NCBI RefSeq assembly: GCF_000327385.1
Contig: NW_008708846.1
Location: forward strand, 2,189,782-2,253,781
DNA: 64,000 bases
Direction of reading: 5' to 3'
DNA from: Lottia gigantea
Lineage: Eukaryota; Mollusca; Gastropoda; Lottiidae
Of the stretch, positions 58,801-64,000 are shown in pieces; position 1 is the stretch's first letter, and every line of letters starts with the position of its first letter. The notes beneath the pieces were generated by a model. It was not told the DNA's origin and made no database searches. It saw nothing but the letters and a program-made list of their open reading frames with translations. Both the position numbers and the translations under genes were made by a program.

Positions 58801-61800
58801 ATCAAGACGTACAATTTGTGGGTCCCCAATTTTCAGGAAGAGAATAAACTGGTGAAAAAATGTGAATTTGTTAGTTTGAGGTATTTTTATAATGCTGCTT
58901 TCTTGTCAAAATCTCCTCATTGCATACTGCATGATATTGTCCGTCTTCTTTAGTCTAATCAGGTGCATTTCATTTGTATTTTTGAGTTAAAGGGATTGTA
59001 AAGAGGTTTTCTAAATTTTGTATGCATATCAGGGACACTGATAGCATCAATTTGCACCATTACAATTTTTAGTCAGACATCTGTGGTTCCTGCAATTCCA
59101 CTAAAATTAAGTATTTTCTGACTTTTCTGACAAAATGTGCTTCTATCACATAAGACCTTTGTGGGGGTGACATCATAAAGTACTTTGTTTTAGTAGAATT
59201 GCGAGAACCACAGATGTATGATTGAAAATGGTGCAAATTGATGCTCCCATTGTCCCCGATACACATACAAAATTTAGAAAACCTTTTTACAATCCCTTTA
59301 ATATGTAATTTTGAAATGGTATTATATTTTTCAGTACATGGTATATATAAGTATGTGATATTAGTTATAATTGAGTGGTGTTATATTTCACTTTTATATG
59401 AACAATTTACATTGACTCAACAATTAATAGATTTACTACAAACATTGACTATTCAAGATATACAGGTATGTATATTGAAATTTGCATTTGTGAATATATC
59501 AAGGAGAAAATAGAAAAAGAGAAATGAAAATGAATATTGACCTTGTTGCAGAATATTAAATTTTTCGTATTCCTTTTACTATGTTTCACAAGAATTGACG
59601 TGTTTGTATATTATTATAAAAAATGATTAGTATCATAATTAAAAACAGAGTTATTGCCCTTGATCCTGAATATCGAAAATATATATTACCGTTAGTTTTC
59701 AAAAGATTCGGTCTGGGTGCAACCAGTCTGTACTTAAAATATTTTGTACCTCCTTCTGTAAAAGGCCATAGTATTCCATTTTGTGGGCTTTATTTGGGCA
59801 TTGAATATATGTAAATAGTCCTTAGACGTACCAGAACTATACGAAAATCGTATAATTCATTCAAAACTTTCGCACGTCAATGTAACTTTTCAATCACAGA
59901 TGATTATGGATACATGACGAAGAAGGCTAAAATTTCGACGGTGAGCTGTGAACACTATTACTGATTAGCTCATCTGAATTCCAGTTTCTGAGATTAAGGT
60001 ACGATTGATTCTAATAATGGCGAAGAATGTAATTAAAACACAATTTCATAAATTTAGTTTTACAATTTGTAATTAATGATATCTTGTAGATACCAGCACC
60101 GAGAGATGAACAGATTTTTACATTGTTACCTATTGAAGTTCTTAAACTTGATAAGAACTGTTTGTCCATTGATATTTTCATCAAACTATCTGATGTATTA
60201 AACTATGTGTCTGGTCTAGTGTATTTCAAAAACAATGAAGGTACAAGGTGTCAGGAATGTTTGTCAAATATAGACTATCAGCCATGGATACCATATTCTA
60301 CATTACTCAGAGGTAATAGTTCTAGTTTCATATCATCTTTGGAGCCGTGGTGGCTCAGTGAGTTAAACGTTGCACGTTAAAGATCCCTCAACAGTTGGAA
60401 TCCTTGAAAAACAGCAGACTAATATCGCTGTCCTGGCAAAATTTCCCTCGTTGTACCCTGCATGGCGTTGCCTGTCTTCATTAGCCTACATGGTGCAGAA
60501 AAGTAGGACGTAAAACTCCATTCATTTCATTTCATATCTATCTTTACTGCTGTCTTCATTGCTTTCGACATCATATCAAAATCTGTTGATTATTTTAATG
60601 TAATTAAATACAAAATATTAATCATGGTCCTTGAATAAATTTGCACTGATCGAAATTATACATAGATACATATTGACACCTTAAAATGATATGCGCAGAG
60701 AGCAATTTTTTGTAACCAAAATCAGGTATATTTTTATTTGAAAATTTTGGTGGAGAAGTGTGCTTATTTAAATTGTTAACCTACAAGTCTTACAATTCTA
60801 AGCAACATCCTAATACATCAGTACTATTTTGAAGTTGATATTGCAGTTTACTTAAAAAATATTAACTTAAATCTGATATACTGATATACAGTCAAGTAAC
60901 CTAATTTCGTGGAAACCTATTATTCGTGGATTTTCGGAAATGATTAATAATTTACATGAGCGACCTTGCGCAACCTCCACATTAGTTTGTTTTGATAAAC
61001 ATGGGTTATCTCTACAATATCAGCTTGTAGAATGAATTCAGTAGTTTCAAGCAAGGTAAAATGTATTAATGTATACTTTGACAAATACAAAATGGCAGAT
61101 ATCACTTATTACCAAACGTCACCATTTTTTATCGGCCGAATTTTCTTATAATCCCAAGCGGTAATCAGTGTCGTCTGCTAGAATGTAGTCCAACAATGAA
61201 GTCACGTGATCAACTAGCAGATTCCGTGTCAGCAGAAAATTTCTATGGAACATAAAGTGGACCATATTCTTATGTTATTTCAGTGACTTTTAGCAATAAA
61301 TCAGGCTACGTATTTTATTTTGTCAGTCACTATTTTTTTTTAAATCGTGGTTCTTTGAAGGAATTGTCACTAGTTATAATAAATTGATATTAAAGATAAA
61401 TACTAAGAGAAGTTAATTATACCACCCGGTTTTTCTAAACTTATTTATAGATCAAACATTGTACACGAAAATAGGTGACGCATTCTGCCGCCGTTGCCGA
61501 GTTGGTTGCTCATGAAATATAGGTTAAAGTGAAGGATTCATAAAGAAAATCGAAATAAACCAAATTTAATTATTTTGTAGAATATCTGAGGAAACATCTA
61601 AGACATAAAAAAAAAATTCGTTTTTTTAACTTTGACGAAATTTGGTGTTGAATCCTTATATCCACGAAAATAGGTTACACCACTGTACTGTAGATCAATA
61701 TGAATATTTGACAGGATTTAACCTTAAACCTTGATATAACCAAATTTATTCCATTATTAGAAATTGGTTTAATTCAAACAACATTTTTTCATCTTCATCT

Positions 61801-63728
61801 TCTAAGTTTATCTTCAGAGCAATATTTTTGAAATTTAAAAAAGGCCCAAAAGTCATTGATGTAGTGAAATTCCATTCAAAAATTGAAGCTAATTTGTTAT
61901 ACATGTAATTATTTCAGCATTGGTTTTATATGACAAGAAAAACTATAAAGAAGTGATAGCAATATGTCAGAAACTATTGTATATAGATAAACCAAATATA
62001 TTATACTCCATCAAATCTTATTTATTAAACTTGTTAGGATTAGCTCAGTCAAAACAGGTAAGGTACAATCATTGATGAAATAAATGTAAATCCTGTCACT
62101 ATACATGAAAAATTTAAAAAGTTTCTTATTCTGCACTTACAATGTTATTATGCCTTATGTTTCTTATAATAATTATATTTTGAAATATTAATTTGGCTCT
62201 TTTTTGAAATAACAATCTTGCTCTCATGGACATAAAAAATGCCTTAAAATCAAAGAAGGTGGAATAATATGCAAGCTGATTTACAGACTTTGTATCATGT
62301 ACATACAGAAGCATCATATATTCCTGAGTGGAATTTTTTAAATGCTTAGTCCAATTTTGTTTTTAAAAAATGGATAATAGCAATGGCCGAAGACTTTTCT
62401 GTGTATTCATTTATTTGTCAATAATTCATTAATTTTCCTATGATACTTAAAGACTGGACTTGCATTTAGTCGTGTATTGGAATTCTTAACAAAATCTTTA
62501 CAGCCTATAATTGTATAAGGTGCATTCAAAATTTATCTGAGTATTTAACCTTCTCCTTTAATATTGTCTACTTTCTTTTATAATAGTTAAATTTGATGTA
62601 ATTTATGATTTCAGGCAAAGAATCATTCAGCCATTGAAAGTCATCGAGAGGCTTTACAGGAAGATTTCTCAAATTTGATAGCATTGTATAATATATCATT
62701 ACAATATCAACAATTACAGCTATATGATCAACAATTAGAAACATTAAACTTTATCATTATAGTAAGTTTTTTATCATTACAATATCAACAATTACAGCTA
62801 TATGATCAACAATTAGAAACATGAAACTTTATCATTATAGTAAGTTTTTTATCATTACAATATCAACAATTACAGCTATATGATCAACAATTAGAAACAT
62901 TAAACTTTATCATTATAGTAAGTTTTTTATCATTACAATATCAACAATTACAGCTATATGATCAACAAATAGAAACATTAAACTTTATCATTATAGTAAG
63001 TTTTTTATCATTACAATATCAACAATTACAGCTATATGATCAACAATTAGAAACATGAAACTTTATCATTATAGTAAGTTTTTTATCATTACAATATCAA
63101 CAATTACAGCTATATGATCAACAATTAGAAACATTAAACTTTATCATTATAGTAAGTTTTTTATCATTACAATATCAACAATTACAGCTATATGATCAAC
63201 AATTAGAAACATGAAACTTTATCATTATAGTAAGTTTTTTATCATTACAATATCAACAATTACAGCTATATGATCAACAATTAGAAACATTAAACTTTAT
63301 CATTATAGTAAGTTTTTTATCATTACAATATCAACAATTACAGCTATATGATCAACAAATAGAAACATTAAATTGATATGTGTATACATGAACCTAAAAT
63401 GAAGCTCAAGTTCATATTCGAGCTTTTCTGATTAATAATCTAGAGAAAACTTAATATGTATTTATATGACAAAAAAATAGGATCAAGTGAGAAAATTTCA
63501 CGTTTAACCAACCACATTCTGAAGTGGGCGTATTAGGATATAATCTTCTTTTATAAAGCTGGTTGATGGCTGATCTCTATAATTATAGGCTCTAGAAGAT
63601 TCAGAAGGACATCACAGAAAACAAGATAGCACTAATCCACTACAGTTATCATATTTTATAGAGAAACCTAGTATATCATTACCTCAAGCCATATATACAC
63701 TGGCACACAGATGTTTACAGTTAAAAAG
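55872..63728 (+). CDS. FANCG: FANCG-like Fanconi anaemia core complex protein (5' part, nine exons)
   Basis: FANCG is a TPR scaffold of the Fanconi core complex that helps monoubiquitinate FANCD2-FANCI at interstrand crosslinks. Exons: 55872-55955, 56448-56514, 57180-57320, 58461-58574, 59335-59465, 60090-60312, 61918-62057, 62615-62761, 63589-63728 (ends phase 2, continues beyond the window). All GT/AG and phase-consistent, about 395 aa so far; human FANCG has 622. The call rests on co-linear resemblance recalled from the human protein: N-terminal (L)..E.DRL(I/V), PLSKPVVCSELCILYNLL against PLELTVTCNFIILRASL, IQRVL, TPR-like LYDKKNYKEVIAICQKLL, LYNISLQYQQLQLYDQQLET against RLYQQLGDTTAELESLELL, and LAHRCLQLK against LASRCLQTG. 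Similarity is weak outside these blocks. Another TPR protein is possible but less likely. Confidence 0.8.
56944..57003 (+). repeat. SINE 3' fragment in FANCG intron 2
   Basis: CCCGTCTTCATTAGCCCACA, TGGTGCAGAAAAGTGGAACG and AAAATCCATTCATT match the 3' end of the SINE family. Confidence 0.65.
57377..58228. mobile_element. Non-autonomous pogo/Tigger-like element in FANCG intron 3
   Basis: CAGTGGAGCTGGGTTTATCC at the left and the complement of CAGTGGAGCCTAGTTTATCT at the right form TIRs of about 24 bp. They are flanked by TA on both sides (57375-57376, 58229-58230), the mariner/pogo target duplication. It is 852 bp with no transposase ORF. An internal segment (GTGTAAGCTATCTTTCGTTC) is repeated three times. 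Confidence 0.8.
58597..58895 (-). mobile_element. MITE family A copy, diverged, in FANCG intron 4
   Basis: TCTCAGAAACAGAAATGTTT, then CAGTAATAGTGTTCACAG and TAGTTTGAGGTATTTTTATA follow the reverse-oriented family body. The termini are eroded. It starts about 20 bp after the exon 4 donor. Confidence 0.5.
58987..59301. mobile_element. Foldback MITE family B in FANCG intron 4
   Basis: TTAA on both sides, with long inverted arms about 58991-59108 and 59185-59297: AGGGATTGTAAAGAGGTTTT pairs with AAAACCTTTTTACAATCCCT, and GTCAGACATCTGTGGTTCCT pairs with GAACCACAGATGTATGAT. The loop is about 75 nt and the total 315 bp. Its right end is only 33 bp before exon 5. A single arm recurs at 26560-26705. 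Confidence 0.8.
59772..60020 (+). mobile_element. MITE family A copy in FANCG intron 5
   Basis: GGCTTTATTTGGGCATTGAA, CAGAACTATACGAAAATCGT, ACGGTGAGCTGTGAACACTA and TTTCTGAGATTAAGGTACGA match the plus-orientation family body. The terminal AGGGACA is not clear at either end. Confidence 0.6.
60340..60535 (+). repeat. SINE copy in FANCG intron 6
   Basis: The 5' part GGTGGCTCAGTGAGTTAAAC resembles a tRNA A box. The body reads AAAGATCCCTCAACAGTTGG, then CTTCATTAGCCTACATGGTG, AGTAGGACGTAAAACTCC and an ATTCATTTCATTTCAT tail. It starts about 28 bp after the exon 6 donor. Confidence 0.7.
60889..61690. mobile_element. TA-flanked inverted-repeat element in FANCG intron 6
   Basis: Left end CAGTCAAGTAACCTAATTTC then GTGG; right end complement CAGTACAGTGGTGTAACCTA then TTTTCGTGG. 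TA flanks both sides. It is 802 bp with no transposase ORF. A further internal ACACGAAAATAGGTGACG echoes the TIR. It is probably a mariner-superfamily non-autonomous copy. Confidence 0.65.
62695..63373 (+). repeat. 78-bp tandem array built from FANCG exon 8 and its donor
   Basis: The first unit is exon 8 coding sequence (62695-62761) plus the start of intron 8. Eight more units follow, the last truncated. Each carries ATCATTACAATATCAACAAT, TACAGCTATATGATCAACAA and the donor ATTATAGTAAGTTTTT. Units differ at only two positions (AATTAG/AATAG-type and ATTAAAC/ATGAAAC), in the order A B A C B A B A C, so the array is recent. 78 is a multiple of three. Confidence 0.93.
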
Positions 63729-64000
63729 GTCAGTCAAATTTAGACAACACGGTCGTTTTCTTGGAGGTCAATCGCATTCAGAATTAGATGCTATGTACTT
63801 ATGTCTAATACATATGACACGATACATCTGTGCAATGTTCAAAGACAAAATACCTCTTTTACTTATGTCATAATACGTCTAATTCATAATGCAAATGTTA
63901 AATTACATAAAACCACCAACACAATACCTAAAATGATACGTGCAATGTCCTTTCACTTTCGACATTGTACATTGAACAAAGCATAATTGTCTTTGCGTCT
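63729..64000 (+). other. Start of FANCG intron 9
   Basis: The region after the GTCAGT donor at 63729 contains no further exon before the window ends. The ORF at 63801-63986 has no TPR-like or other recognisable content. Confidence 0.5.

Noticed and set aside
60340-60390. Possible tRNA gene from the GGTGGCTCAGTGAGTTAAAC A-box-like sequence
   Set aside because: No cloverleaf and no proper B box in place. It is the head of a SINE copy.
1-64000. LTR retroelements, endogenous viruses or Polintons
   Set aside because: No reverse transcriptase, integrase, capsid or envelope-like coding remnants and no LTR pairs were recognised in either strand.

Overview
The window looks like an intron-rich, AT-rich animal genome, most likely a mollusc or another lophotrochozoan. 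Long spliced genes with GT/AG introns, metazoan gene families (neuropeptide GPCR, LSM10, FANCG, an unconventional myosin) and dense short non-autonomous repeats (AAGGGAGATAAC-like motifs, TTAA-flanked MITEs, a tRNA-like SINE) all fit. The species call is inference. I see no rRNA gene, functional tRNA gene, CRISPR array, LTR element or Polinton.

Layout: (1) 1-36150, plus strand: a class A neuropeptide GPCR with three visible coding exons. A 33.9 kb intron (741-34608) lies between TM5 and TM6. It holds no supported gene but many satellites, MITEs and SINE copies. (2) 36151-40985: gene-poor intergenic DNA. (3) 41199-52219, minus strand: a complete, strongly divergent unconventional myosin rebuilt from 22 coding exons (about 870 aa). 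It has a motor with a variant P-loop, one IQ motif, a basic and proline-containing linker and a C-terminal SH3-like domain. (4) 52220-54973: intergenic, with a 35-bp minisatellite. (5) 54974-55471, minus strand: single-exon LSM10 (U7 snRNP Sm-like protein). (6) 55872 to beyond the window, plus strand: the 5' nine exons of a FANCG-like Fanconi anaemia core-complex gene, head-to-head with LSM10 across 400 bp.

The genes do not form one pathway. LSM10 (histone mRNA 3'-end processing) and FANCG (DNA crosslink repair) are both linked to S phase and may share a bidirectional promoter. The most unusual signals are the orphan SH3-tailed myosin, and two unrelated genes in which a tandem array has grown out of an exon's 3' edge and multiplied the splice donor (78-bp unit at FANCG exon 8; about 32-bp unit at the myosin SH3 exon). 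In addition, several TE insertions sit within tens of bases of splice acceptors, and one myosin exon junction does not join in phase.
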